A DNA stretch of 41,558 bases from Succinivibrionaceae bacterium (GTDB lineage: Bacteria; Pseudomonadota; Gammaproteobacteria; Enterobacterales; Succinivibrionaceae). Positions 33,459-41,406 of this stretch are shown one piece after another. Location: NCBI GenBank assembly GCA_017480795.1, contig JAFURY010000096.1:1-41558 (forward strand). The letters run 5' to 3'. Each line of letters begins with the position of its first letter. The stretch's first letter is position 1. The position numbers were made by a program, and so were the translations under genes. Under the pieces are notes generated by a model. It made no database searches, was not told the origin of the DNA, and saw only the letters and a list, made by a program, of their open reading frames with translations.

Positions 33459-34913
33459 TCAGTATTCGTTGCCGGTTATGCCATAGTACATCGCCGTTTC
33501 TTTCAGAAGTTCCAGCATCTGCGGGTTCTTCTCGTTCTGGATGCACAGATCGTTAAGCTCTGTCATAAAATCAGAACTGTGTTCCCGGCTGTAGTCGGAG
33601 ATCCTCTGATTCCATATCGCCCGTTCGTCCCTTGAGAGCTGATTTTCATAATTTCTGGCTCTGTATCTGAACAGAAGTTCGTTCATGTCGCTTTCCGAAA
33701 AGCGGATGTCCTTCAGAATCTCCGGATTTGTTTTTTCGGCTCTGTGTATTTCGTTCATGAGCTGCTGATCGGCTCTTCGGGTTTCCTGGCTTTTGGATAG
33801 GTAGCCGTACAGTCCGAATTCTGGATCGGCTTTTTTGGAGTTCTGCGATTCGTAATGCCGGGCGAATTTGTCGATGCAGCCGACCATGTACTGCTTGTTC
33901 AGATCGACGGATCTGAGATATTCGATATTGTCCGCCACCGTCTGCATGTCAATGCCGACCCGCTCGTGCCGGTTGTTCTTCTTCAGGGTCGTGTACGGAA
34001 CAAGTATCGGGCAGGCGCCAAGCTTGATTTTGATGATACCCAGATCCGACATGGCCACGGCCGAGCAGTCAAGTTCGTCCAAGGTAGGGTTGTCCTTCAG
34101 ATCGCTTGCAGGCTGGCTGAGATTCCAGCAGTAGAGACTGCTCCTGTTTTCGTCCAGCAGCACCGGCATGACCACCCCGGTAAAAAGATGCTCCGGGCCG
34201 AAGGCCGAATCGATGGTCACCATGGCTCTGTCGGAAAGACTGCCCGTGGCGGTGTCCACGAGATAGCCCAGAATTTCTTTTTTGGTGCGGTGGTGGAAGA
34301 TGAAGTTGAACATCTGGGGCTGCCGGCTGATTATCAGTTTCATCACCTCTATGGTGGCCAGCACGTCGGACAGAGCGTCGTGGGCGTGGGCGTGCTCAAG
34401 TCCGTTGGCTCTGGTCAGCTCTGCCAGCTTCAGCACATATCTGCCTTCCTTTTCGTCGTATGGCCAGTTTATGCCCTCGGGACACAGCGCGCAGCACAGT
34501 CTCACCAGCGGATAAATGTCCCATCTGCTGCTGCCGCACATGCTGTTGTAGGCGTATGGCGGGTAGAAGTTTCTGAAGGCGGTGTGGCGTATGAATTCGT
34601 CGTCGAACTTGATGGAGTTGAAGCCCAGCACGCAGTTGTTGGTTCTGGAGAGAAACTGCAGAACCTGCTCGATGAAGGCGTTTTCGCTGAGGCCGTTGCG
34701 ATCTGCGAACGACGGAGTTATGCCTGTTATGGTGATGGCCTCGATGGACGGAAGATAGTCGCGCTGGGGCTTGCAGTAGATCACCAGCTGCTCGATGACG
34801 TTCAGATTCGCATCGGTTCTCACTCCGGCGAACTGGACTATGCGATCCTGTTTCGGATCTCTGCCGAAGGTTTCGAGATCATAAAAGGTGAAGGTTTCTA
34901 TTGGATCGCTCAT
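33459..34913 (-). CDS. sbcB: Exodeoxyribonuclease I
   Basis: ExoI degrades single-stranded DNA 3' to 5' and acts in mismatch repair and recombination. The protein (484 aa; E. coli 475) has the DEDDh residues D12 and E14 in F-Y-D-L-E-T-F-G, a third Asp in F-N-S-I-K-F-D-D-E-F, and His/Asp in H-A-H-D-A-L-S-D-V. The ExoI-specific SH3-like and C-terminal helical regions follow, with L-L-F-R-Y-R-A-R-N-Y. The start is ATG 34913, five bases after the stop of the DUF4250 gene, so the two are translationally linked. pfkA lies upstream on the same strand, about 100 bases before DUF4250, without an obvious terminator. Confidence 0.96.
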   Translation of the reverse strand: MSDPIETFTFYDLETFGRDPKQDRIVQFAGVRTDANLNVIEQLVIYCKPQRDYLPSIEAITITGITPSFADRNGLSENAFIEQVLQFLSRTNNCVLGFNSIKFDDEFIRHTAFRNFYPPYAYNSMCGSSRWDIYPLVRLCCALCPEGINWPYDEKEGRYVLKLAELTRANGLEHAHAHDALSDVLATIEVMKLIISRQPQMFNFIFHHRTKKEILGYLVDTATGSLSDRAMVTIDSAFGPEHLFTGVVMPVLLDENRSSLYCWNLSQPASDLKDNPTLDELDCSAVAMSDLGIIKIKLGACPILVPYTTLKKNNRHERVGIDMQTVADNIEYLRSVDLNKQYMVGCIDKFARHYESQNSKKADPEFGLYGYLSKSQETRRADQQLMNEIHRAEKTNPEILKDIRFSESDMNELLFRYRARNYENQLSRDERAIWNQRISDYSREHSSDFMTELNDLCIQNEKNPQMLELLKETAMYYGITGNEY

Positions 34914-34918
34914 GGGGA

Positions 34919-35113
34919 TCAGTCCTCTTTGAAGGAATTGGTCTGCTCGTCGTAGTTGTAGCCGTGTTCGCGGAAATACGCGATGAAGTCGTCGCGATCC
35001 AGATCTTCCTTTCTGACGAGTTCGTCAAGATTCGGACACTCGTCTCTGAGCATGGTGTTGGTTCTGCTGAGAGTTATATAAAAATCGCTGCGGCGGTAGT
35101 TTTCAAGACTCAT
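34919..35113 (-). CDS. Small DUF4250 family protein
   Basis: A 64-residue soluble protein resembling DUF4250, an uncharacterised family. Matches to the family pattern are the central S-R-T-N-T-M-L-R-D (usual N-T-K-L-R-D), the L-D-E-L segment, and the C-terminal G-Y-N-Y-D-E-Q-T-N-S-F. The start is ATG 35113 with GGAAG seven bases upstream. It ends five bases before sbcB, so it may be produced together with ExoI. The fold is likely a short helical bundle; a DNA-binding role is conceivable but unproven. Confidence 0.75.
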   Translation of the reverse strand: MSLENYRRSDFYITLSRTNTMLRDECPNLDELVRKEDLDRDDFIAYFREHGYNYDEQTNSFKED

Positions 35114-35216
35114 AAATGACTTCCGGCACCATCTGTTTCGGCAGCCGTTCCTTTTCTTTGTGTGTATCCCGGCTTTTCGTGAGGCTGTTCAGAAAAGCGT
35201 TTTTCCATGGCGGCAA

Positions 35217-36179
35217 TCAGATCAGCAGATTGCTTATGCGATACAGGTTTTCGTCGAATTTGTGCTGCATCTGGGAGAGGCTTTCGGCAATTTCGTGGTG
35301 GACGATGTGGTTGTCCTGAATTCCGATGCAGACGCCGCCGATGCCGCGCTTTACCAGATCAACCGCATAGCAACCCATTCTTGAGGCTATGACGCGGTCG
35401 AAAGCCGTTGGCGATCCGCCGCGCTGGACATGACCCAGAATCGTGGTTCTGATCTCAAGCCCGGTGTGGGTTTCCAGATCGGAGGCGAGCTCTGTGATGT
35501 TCAGAACATTTTCGCAGATGAGAACGATGGCATGGCGCTTTCCCTGCTTCAGGCCGTTGTCAATGTTGCGGTATAGCTCCTCGCGGTTGAATTCCACCTC
35601 GGGAACGATCACGTATTCGGCGCCGCAGGCGACGGAGGCGTACAGCGCCAGATCGCCGCAGTTTCTGCCCATGGTTTCAACCAGCGAAATGCGCTTGTGG
35701 GAGGAGGCGGTATCCCGGAGCTTGTCCACGTCGTCGATGACGTTTCTCAGGGCGGTGGAAAATCCGATGGAGTAGTCGGTGCCGGGGATGTCGTTGTCGA
35801 TGGTTCCCGGAACGCAGATGCATGGAAAACCCTCGAAGGAAAGCAGCTTCGCCCCCTTGTAGGAGCCCTCGCCGCCGATGACCACCAGCCCGTCGATCTC
35901 ATGCTTTCTCAGGATCGCCATGGCGTCCTTGCGCACTTCTGCATCCTTGAACGCCGGGAAGCGGGCGGTGCCGAGGATGGTTCCGGCACGGTTGAGAATA
36001 TCTGCGACGTCGGTTCTTTTAAGTTCGAAAATTCTTTCCTGGTGGAGGCCAAGATAGCCGTCTCTTATGCCAAGAACCTGAATCCCGTCGTTGTTGGCGG
36101 TTCTGACAATGGCACGGATGGCGGCGTTCATGCCAGGGGCGTCCCCGCCGCTGGTTAGAATTCCAATTTTTTTTATCAT
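35217..36179 (-). CDS. pfkA: ATP-dependent 6-phosphofructokinase
   Basis: PfkA phosphorylates fructose 6-phosphate, the committed step of glycolysis. ATG 36179 gives 320 aa, the same length as E. coli. It opens with the nucleotide site G-I-L-T-S-G-G-D-A-P-G-M-N; an upstream ATG at 36212 would add 11 unrelated residues. Gly at the position after residue 104 and P-G-T-I-D-N-D mark an ATP-type rather than pyrophosphate-type enzyme. The catalytic Asp in T-I-D-N-D is present. Notably, the magnesium-binding Asp of the G-G-D-G-S motif is Glu here (E104; E. coli D103 in mature numbering), a conservative but unusual change. An extended -10 promoter lies upstream. Confidence 0.95.
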   Translation of the reverse strand: MIKKIGILTSGGDAPGMNAAIRAIVRTANNDGIQVLGIRDGYLGLHQERIFELKRTDVADILNRAGTILGTARFPAFKDAEVRKDAMAILRKHEIDGLVVIGGEGSYKGAKLLSFEGFPCICVPGTIDNDIPGTDYSIGFSTALRNVIDDVDKLRDTASSHKRISLVETMGRNCGDLALYASVACGAEYVIVPEVEFNREELYRNIDNGLKQGKRHAIVLICENVLNITELASDLETHTGLEIRTTILGHVQRGGSPTAFDRVIASRMGCYAVDLVKRGIGGVCIGIQDNHIVHHEIAESLSQMQHKFDENLYRISNLLI

Positions 36180-36623
36180 GACAAATCGATTACCTTGAGA
36201 TCCGGTTTTCAAACGGAATTCTAATGTTCCTGATTTTCCGAATCCGAGAGAAAAACTCTGTAATTTTTGCGTTCATTGTGCAACAGACAGTCCGATTATA
36301 CCATATTTGGAGCAAAACTTTTTTGAATGTCAGGATGCGGGGTACGGCCGATTCCGGGTCCGGGACCGAAGGTATGCAGCATACAGCCGGAGGCATGCGG
36401 CGAAAAAGGGGGCAACGTCGCGATTGAGGCTCCGATTTCAGGTTACGGCCGAGTGCGCGAACCTCGGGCGCGGCTCTTCGGAATAGCGGCATCATCTGAT
36501 TTCGGGGTCGGGACTTTCGGCGGTCGCTCGTATATCATGGCGTGAGATTTTCGTTACTGGCAACCGGGCATGGCGCAGCCGGAACACGCCGTTACCGGGT
36601 GTCTCAGTCGCGCTCTGGAGCTG
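36180..36623. other. Intergenic region upstream of pfkA
   Basis: Apart from the pfkA promoter (36295-36303) and the start of the paralog-array terminator, this stretch holds no recognisable gene. Reading frames on both strands are short and lack ribosome sites. Confidence 0.45.
36295..36303 (-). promoter_or_regulatory. Extended -10 promoter of pfkA
   Basis: On the minus strand TGGTATAAT (TG-n-TATAAT) lies about 120 bases before the pfkA start. No good -35 is present, as usual for extended -10 promoters. Confidence 0.6.
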
Positions 36624-36659
36624 AAAAAACGGGATCTGAATGCTTGCTTTCAAATCCCG
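36624..36659 (-). terminator. Rho-independent terminator of the paralog array
   Basis: On the minus strand CGGGAT/ATCCCG (36630-36635 with 36654-36659), extended inward by TGAA/TTCA, runs into six T residues. It lies about 50 bases after the stop of the last array gene. Confidence 0.85.
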
Positions 36660-36707
36660 CTACTTTTCCGATCCGAATGACAGTCTGGTCGCAGCCGGTT
36701 CTGGAGT

Positions 36708-37628
36708 TTATCTGGTGCAGCTTACTATGATTCCTTCTTTGCTTTGAATCATAAACCCGTTTGCGGTAGGCGTTATGTAGTGGGTGCCGCTGGAGCCGAC
36801 TGCGTCAGGCTTGACTGTGCTTCCGGTGACGTAGTACTGAAAGTGCGGTCCGTTCAACTGGAACTGACCTGTTTCAAGCATGTACAGTTTTCCCATGGAG
36901 TTCAGCGAAACACGGTAAGCGTTTCCTGAAAATTCGTACAGCCATTTTATGGCGCCGTTCGGCGCTGAAGCATTGGTGCAGTGATATGCGCCATTGATGT
37001 TTACGGTAGCAGGTTGGGGTGGAGGAGGAGTTTGCACCGGCTGCTGCGGCCATGACTGACCCGGTTGAGAAGCGGGCTGCTGAGGCCATGACTGACCAGG
37101 TTGAGAAGCGGGCTGCTGAGGCCATGACTGACCAGGTTGAGAAGCGGGCTGCTGAGGCCATGACTGACCAGGTTGAGGGGCTTGTTGCTGGACAACGAAT
37201 CTCTTGAGGGCCAAACTTTGGTTTGTATTCGAATCAGTCAGCATCAAGGTATCGTTTTCAATCTTGTAAGCATATGTTACGGAGGCTTTATTCTGAGCTT
37301 GGGGCTTGGTAAAAATAGAGAGAGTTTTGCCGTCGGCTGTGTAGTGAGCTCCTTTTTTTTCTTGGGATGTCTCTAAGGCTACGTAGCCGTTCGGCATGAA
37401 CTGCAGAATGGCAAAACCGCTGGCATCTCTTGCCTCCCATCTTCCAACAATTCTCTGATCCTGCGTGTTGTGCATGGTTGCCTGAGGCGTCTGAGCCGTT
37501 GGTTGCTGCTGAGGCGCGGCAGCTGTTGGTTCAGAGTTGCCGTCAGGGAAAAATGGAGGATATTCCTCGGCCGCCAGCTGTGAGGTCGCCAGGAGAGCAG
37601 CCAGCGGGAGCATTTTAATCAGAGTCAT
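36708..37628 (-). CDS. Exported two-domain paralog 1 with 12-residue Pro/Gln repeats
   Basis: A 306-residue protein with a signal peptide ending near S-Q-L-A-A and a mature start E-E-Y-P-P-F-F-P-D-G shared with paralog 2. Domain A (about 58-145) has the lipocalin-like G-R-W-E-A-R-D and N-G-Y motifs. The linker is four units of A-(P/S)-Q-P-G-Q-S-W-P-Q-Q-P. Domain B (about 210-306) has A-Y-H-C, F-S-G-N-x-Y, Y-V-T-G-S-T, Y-I-T-P-T-A-N-G-F and a C-terminal V-S-C-T-R. The two domain B cysteines are conserved in all four paralogs. ATG 37628 has AGGAA upstream. It is last in the array, separated from paralog 2 by 260 bases with a hairpin. The function is unknown. Confidence 0.75.
   Translation of the reverse strand: MTLIKMLPLAALLATSQLAAEEYPPFFPDGNSEPTAAAPQQQPTAQTPQATMHNTQDQRIVGRWEARDASGFAILQFMPNGYVALETSQEKKGAHYTADGKTLSIFTKPQAQNKASVTYAYKIENDTLMLTDSNTNQSLALKRFVVQQQAPQPGQSWPQQPASQPGQSWPQQPASQPGQSWPQQPASQPGQSWPQQPVQTPPPPQPATVNINGAYHCTNASAPNGAIKWLYEFSGNAYRVSLNSMGKLYMLETGQFQLNGPHFQYYVTGSTVKPDAVGSSGTHYITPTANGFMIQSKEGIIVSCTR
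37039..37182 (-). repeat. Four tandem 36-bp repeats in paralog 1
   Basis: Units begin at 37039, 37075, 37111 and 37147. The central units are identical and the outer two differ slightly at their edges. Each encodes 12 residues of the Q-P-G-Q-S-W-P-Q-Q-P type, so gain or loss of units keeps the frame. Confidence 0.95.
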
Positions 37629-37824
37629 GATTGGATTCCTATGTTTTCTGCGATTTGGTCTGCCGACAGCCGTTATGAAACCGCAGGTTTTCTGAATGAT
37701 TTGCAGGAGAACAAAACCGCGCCATGTTTAAGTCGCAGACGCCGTAATTAGTGAGACTGACTGCTATGAGTTATGCGGTGTTCCTTCAGACGGGCGATGC
37801 AGATCGTGTTCGTGTTGACACAAG
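37629..37824. other. Spacer upstream of paralog 1
   Basis: No gene is seen. On the minus strand this is the presumed promoter region of paralog 1, but no clear -10/-35 pair was found. Confidence 0.35.
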
Positions 37825-37858
37825 TCAGGATCCGGAAGACTAACAATCCGGATCCTGA
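37825..37858 (-). terminator. 12-bp hairpin after paralog 2
   Basis: Perfect 12-base arms TCAGGATCCGGA/TCCGGATCCTGA surround a 10-base loop, 31 bases after the paralog 2 stop. There is almost no T tract, so it may attenuate transcription or protect the mRNA end rather than fully terminate. Confidence 0.55.
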
Positions 37859-37888
37859 ACTTTGCGCAGAAGGCTGATCTGTACGCGC

Positions 37889-38857
37889 TTACCTGCCGCA
37901 CTTCATAATGTAGCCTTCTTTGCTTTGTATCACAAAGCCGTTGGCGGTAGGCGTAATGTATGTTGATCCGGTCGTGCCTATTGCTTCCGGCTTGACGGAG
38001 CTGCCGGTAACGTAGTAGTTGAAGTAAGGTCCGTTCATCTGGTACTGTCCCACCTCAATCGTGTAGGTCTTGCCCATTGAGATCACGGAGACAAAGTAAG
38101 TGTTGCCGGTAAACTCATATTTGAATTTCACGTCTTTCAGATCCGGAACGGACTCGGCAAAGCAGTAGTACACGCCCTGCAGATTTATTGAGGCGGGCGG
38201 CGGAGGCAACTGAGTCGGCTGCTGCGGCCACGACTGTCCAGGCTGAGGAGCAGGCTGCTGCGGCCACGACTGACCCGGCTGAGGGGCTGGCTGCTGCGGC
38301 CACGACTGTCCAGGCTGAGGGGCTGGCTGCTGCGGCCACGACTGACCCGGCTGAGGGGCTGGCTGCTGCGGCCACGACTGACCTGGCTGAGGAGCGGGCT
38401 GCTGAGCCGTCATCACCTTTTTGAATCTTGCCGATTCATTGTCTTTGGTGGTTATAGTCAAAAAATCGCCGTCAATCTGGTATGCGGAGTCGCTGATGAG
38501 CATAGTGTGCTGGGCGTCTTTGAAGGACAGAAGTCTTTGGCCGTTGGTAGCATAATAATTTTGGAAAGTTCCGTTAGGTAGCTCCAGAGTAAACATGCCG
38601 TTGGGATAGAATCCAAAAACAGCAAAATCTGTTTCATTTCGCGCTTCCCATTTGCCAATGATTCTCTGGTCGATGGATGCCTGCGGGGCCGTCTGGTTTT
38701 GCGTTGCCGGACCAGGCTGATTTGCGGGAGCCGGCTGAGGCGCCACAGGCGTCTGATCAGCACCGCCTTCTGGGAAAAACGGCGGGAATTCTTCCGCCAT
38801 GGCTGGCAGTGCGACCGCAAGCAATGCGATTACAGGTGTTGTCTTCAATAATTTCAT
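37889..38857 (-). CDS. Exported two-domain paralog 2 with 12-residue Pro/Gln repeats
   Basis: A 322-residue protein, the closest relative of paralog 1. The signal peptide ends A-L-P-A-M-A and the mature start is E-E-F-P-P-F-F-P-E-G. Domain A has G-K-W-E-A-R-N and N-G-M. The linker has five units of A-P-Q-P-G-Q-S-W-P-Q-Q-P, one more than paralog 1. Domain B has Y-Y-C-F, F-T-G-N-T-Y, Y-V-T-G-S-S, Y-I-T-P-T-A-N-G-F and M-K-C-G-R. ATG 38857 has GGAGGA upstream and follows the stop of paralog 3 by 14 bases, so they share a transcript. Export to periplasm, surface or medium is inferred from the signal; no anchor or sorting motif is seen. Confidence 0.75.
   Translation of the reverse strand: MKLLKTTPVIALLAVALPAMAEEFPPFFPEGGADQTPVAPQPAPANQPGPATQNQTAPQASIDQRIIGKWEARNETDFAVFGFYPNGMFTLELPNGTFQNYYATNGQRLLSFKDAQHTMLISDSAYQIDGDFLTITTKDNESARFKKVMTAQQPAPQPGQSWPQQPAPQPGQSWPQQPAPQPGQSWPQQPAPQPGQSWPQQPAPQPGQSWPQQPTQLPPPPASINLQGVYYCFAESVPDLKDVKFKYEFTGNTYFVSVISMGKTYTIEVGQYQMNGPYFNYYVTGSSVKPEAIGTTGSTYITPTANGFVIQSKEGYIMKCGR
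38217..38396 (-). repeat. Five tandem 36-bp repeats in paralog 2
   Basis: Units begin at 38217, 38253, 38289, 38325 and 38361. They are homologous to the paralog 1 repeats but carry different synonymous and single-residue changes. The encoded 12-residue unit is nearly invariant. Confidence 0.95.
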
Positions 38858-38871
38858 AACGGTTCCTCCGG

Positions 38872-39711
38872 TTACTGCTTCTGGCAGTTGACAATATTTC
38901 CCTCGTCGGTGGTCATGCTAAAGCCGAAGTTGGTCGGCGTCACTGGAATGCTTCCGGTGTGACCTATTGACTCGGAGTTCGTTGAATAGGTGATCTGGTA
39001 GTTTATGGTGTTGCCGGCTGTGGTGTAATTGGCTGAACTGCCGAGGATCTGCTGGCCGTCTGAGAAAACCGCAGCCTGGTAGGTGGTCGGCGTGAAGACG
39101 AAAACAAGCGCGGAATTGATCTGAGGCATATGGCACACATACGTGCCGTTGAGGGAAAGTCCGGCTCCGGTCTGCGGCATTGGCTGAGGAGCCGGCATTG
39201 GCTGAGGCGCCGGCATTGGCTGAGGCATAGGCTGCGGAGCCGGCATTGGCTGAGGCATAGACTGCGGCATCTGGCCCTGATATCTCATCAGAGTGAACTG
39301 GGCGCCGTTGATGTTCACAGTAAGCATCTGACCGTTGGTGGAATACTGTATGGCCATCTGGTTGCCTGACATGTCTGCCATTATGATCTGGGAACCATGA
39401 ACCGCATAGGTGTAGGTGGATACGTTGCCGTTGTAGCCAACGCCGGCAAATCCCTGTTCGTTGAACATCAGCATGAGAGGCTGAGCCGGATCGGTGGACA
39501 TCCAGGTACCCACAATGCCGGAAGACTGCTGCTGTGGCGCGAAGTCCCGCATCGGAAGGCCGCGTTCGCCAAGGATGCTGACGTTATCAGGAATTTTTTC
39601 CATGTTTTTCGCAAGGTCTTTGGCGAGGCTCATTTCGTTTTCGATGGAAAGTCCGGCCGAAGCGTTGCCTGACATAAATAGCGCCATGGCGACGGCTGCG
39701 ATTTTTTTCAT
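38872..39711 (-). CDS. Exported two-domain paralog 3 with Met-Pro/Gln-Pro linker
   Basis: A 279-residue protein. ATG 39711 is chosen because GGGAGA lies upstream and a typical signal peptide follows (M-K-K-I-A-A-V-A-M-A-L-F-M-S-G-N-A-S-A); the frame extends upstream to 39957 without a ribosome site. Domain A has G-T-W-M-S-T-D-P-A-Q-P-L and G-F-A-G-V-G-Y. The linker is a Met/Pro/Gln/Ala low-complexity stretch of P-M-P-A-P-Q type units. Domain B has Y-V-C-H-M-P, F-T-P-T-T-Y, Y-S-T-N-S, V-T-P-T-N-F-G-F and V-N-C-Q-K-Q. It is closest to paralog 4. It lies 52 bases after paralog 4 and 14 bases before paralog 2. Confidence 0.75.
   Translation of the reverse strand: MKKIAAVAMALFMSGNASAGLSIENEMSLAKDLAKNMEKIPDNVSILGERGLPMRDFAPQQQSSGIVGTWMSTDPAQPLMLMFNEQGFAGVGYNGNVSTYTYAVHGSQIIMADMSGNQMAIQYSTNGQMLTVNINGAQFTLMRYQGQMPQSMPQPMPAPQPMPQPMPAPQPMPAPQPMPQTGAGLSLNGTYVCHMPQINSALVFVFTPTTYQAAVFSDGQQILGSSANYTTAGNTINYQITYSTNSESIGHTGSIPVTPTNFGFSMTTDEGNIVNCQKQ
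39178..39270 (-). repeat. Irregular 18-bp repeats in the paralog 3 linker
   Basis: Several imperfect copies of GGCATTGGCTGAGG-type units encode alternating P-M-P-A-P-Q and P-M-P-Q residues. They are unrelated in sequence to the 36-bp repeats of paralogs 1 and 2, yet occupy the same linker position. Confidence 0.8.
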
Positions 39712-39763
39712 TTTGTTCTCCCGTTGCTGTTGATGGATCTGTTGTAAAGTCTTCGTTTGATTC

Positions 39764-40558
39764 TTACCTTTTCTGGCATTGTATGGTTCTGACATTGCCG
39801 TCAAGCATGTCAAAGCCGTAGTCCCTTGAAACCAGAGATATCGTTCCCTGGGTTCCCTTCGCCTGCGGATTGGTGGAGGCGGCGATGCGGTAGCGGAGAT
39901 TTCCGCCTTCAATCGTGTAGTCGGCCGCGCTGCTGAGGATCTGCCGACCGCTTTCAAATACCGTGGCCTGGTAGGAGCCGCCGCTGAATGAAAAAACTAT
40001 TGACACGTCATGCTGCGGAATATTGCATACGTATGTTCCGTCCAGCAGCGGCGGCGCCGACTGCGGAACCGTTCCCACTCCCGGTATGAAACCCGACTGG
40101 GAAGGTTTCTGCTCTTTCTGCCTTGCAAGGATGAATTTCTGCGAGTTGATGGTTAATGTCAGCTGATTCGCGCTGACGGAAAACGGCACGATCATCTGAT
40201 TTCCGTCGTTGTCCGTCATCAGAATATCAGATCCGCGGACGACGTAGGCGTACATGTCGATCTTGAGATTGTAGCCTATGCTGACGTATCCGTTTTCCTT
40301 GAACACGACCAGAAGGGGCTGAACCGGGTTGACGGAGGCCCATATTCCAGCAATACCGCTTGCGGACTGCTCCGCCGAAGTTTTTCTGACGGAGGCCGCG
40401 TTCGGATTTGCAAGGGAGGCTTGCATAAAGCAGCCGGCAGGCGAGGTGGCGCAAGCGTTCAGGCTCGTTTCATGCCCGCCATGAACCGCGGATCCGGCTG
40501 TCGAGGAAACGCCGGCAAACAGGAAAAGTATCGCAAGTGACGCTGCGGCTTTAGGCAT
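39764..40558 (-). CDS. Exported two-domain paralog 4, without repeat linker
   Basis: A 264-residue protein and the first gene of the array. A signal peptide (about 1-24, ending A-G-S-A) is followed by a spacer containing two Cys residues (A-C-A-T and G-C-F-M) absent from the other paralogs. Domain A has G-I-W-A-S-V-N-P-V-Q-P-L and N-G-Y-V-S-I-G-Y. The linker is short (about 25 residues, Ser/Gly/Pro) and not repetitive. Domain B has Y-V-C-N-I-P, F-S-G-G-S-Y, A-S-T-N-P and I-Q-C-Q-K-R. ATG 40558 has AGGAG eight bases upstream. The lack of a repeat linker suggests it may represent the ancestral form. Confidence 0.72.
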   Translation of the reverse strand: MPKAAASLAILFLFAGVSSTAGSAVHGGHETSLNACATSPAGCFMQASLANPNAASVRKTSAEQSASGIAGIWASVNPVQPLLVVFKENGYVSIGYNLKIDMYAYVVRGSDILMTDNDGNQMIVPFSVSANQLTLTINSQKFILARQKEQKPSQSGFIPGVGTVPQSAPPLLDGTYVCNIPQHDVSIVFSFSGGSYQATVFESGRQILSSAADYTIEGGNLRYRIAASTNPQAKGTQGTISLVSRDYGFDMLDGNVRTIQCQKR

Positions 40559-40935
40559 GACTGAATCTCCTGTTTTTATGCCGGGCTCGAATAAAGGCGG
40601 CGATTCGAACCTTTAGGGCGCAACGGCTGCGCCCGTCTTCCTGGTCGGACATTCGGATTCTAATTGATGCCGGCAATAGTTTATGTGACGGCAATGAGCA
40701 ATTTTGTCCGAATTGCCGGGGTTTGAATCGGGATCGCAAAGCGTCGCAGGCGTCATGGAAACGCGCGTGTTTCTCCGTGGGGCGAACCATGATCCAGCGA
40801 ACGATTTTTGGGCCGATACTTGACATGTTTCACCGATTGAACCGCAGGATTCCTGTAAATTGAGTCATATGGATTTTCCTTGCGGAAACTCCGTCCGAAC
40901 CCGTCCGTCTGGAACTGTTTTGAAAGGATTTGTCT
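40559..40935. other. Divergent intergenic region between paralog 4 and the C11 protease fragment
   Basis: It contains a 7-bp hairpin GGGCGCA/TGCGCCC at 40616-40634, which would lie in the 5' leader of paralog 4. The two promoters must lie here but no strong -10/-35 pair was recognised. No gene is seen. Confidence 0.4.
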
Positions 40936-41289
40936 ATGTCTTCCTCACGATTTTTCGAAGCCTTGTGTCTGAAACTGATCCTGGCTGCGTCCGCTTTGAT
41001 TATTGGATGCCAGGCTTTTGCCGAAAGCGCGTCCGAGGATGAGAAAGGGCGGAATCTTCCCGCCTGGACCATCATGGCGTACATTGACGGCGACAACAAC
41101 CTGGAAAAGCAGCTGATTTTCAATCTTCTGGAAATGGAGCAGGCAAAGCCGGACGGCATCGAAATCATTGTCTTCATGGATCGCAGCGGCGGGCGCTGGA
41201 AAGGTCACGGCGGATGGAGCGGCGCAAGAATCTACCGCGTAAGGAAAAACGCGGATCTGCCGCCGGAACAGATCGCCTCCGATGTATGA
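40936..41289 (+). pseudogene. Clostripain-family (C11) cysteine protease, N-terminal fragment cut by an insertion sequence
   Basis: The 117-residue frame has a signal peptide (about 1-30, ending C-Q-A-F-A). The start of a C11 peptidase domain follows, with W-T-I-M-A-Y-I-D-G-D-N-N-L-E, I-E-I-I-V-F-M-D-R-S and W-S-G-A-R-I-Y-R-V. C11 peptidases are usually several hundred residues and their catalytic His and Cys lie beyond this point. Here the frame stops abruptly where the sequence turns very AT-rich and leads into a transposase gene. The protease is therefore disrupted. ATG 40936 has AAAGGA at 40923-40928. The intact gene may have encoded an exported protease acting with the adjacent secreted paralogs (inference). 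Confidence 0.75.
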
Positions 41290-41345
41290 GCCTAGTGTAA
41301 AAAGGAAAATTTCGAAAATTTGATTGTTGTAATAAACGATCCATA

Positions 41346-41374
41346 TTGTCATAGATATTATAATTTGGTATAAT
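41346..41374 (+). promoter_or_regulatory. Strong sigma-70 promoter of the transposase gene
   Basis: TTGTCA (41346-41351) and TATAAT (41369-41374) are separated by exactly 17 bases, nearly a consensus promoter. Confidence 0.8.
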
Positions 41375-41406
41375 AGGAGTAGTATAAGATCAACAAAGGA
41401 ATTTCT

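Noticed and set aside
36708..40558. CRISPR array suggested by the regular 36-bp repeats
   Set aside because: Repeats are contiguous without spacers, lie inside reading frames and encode a repeated peptide.
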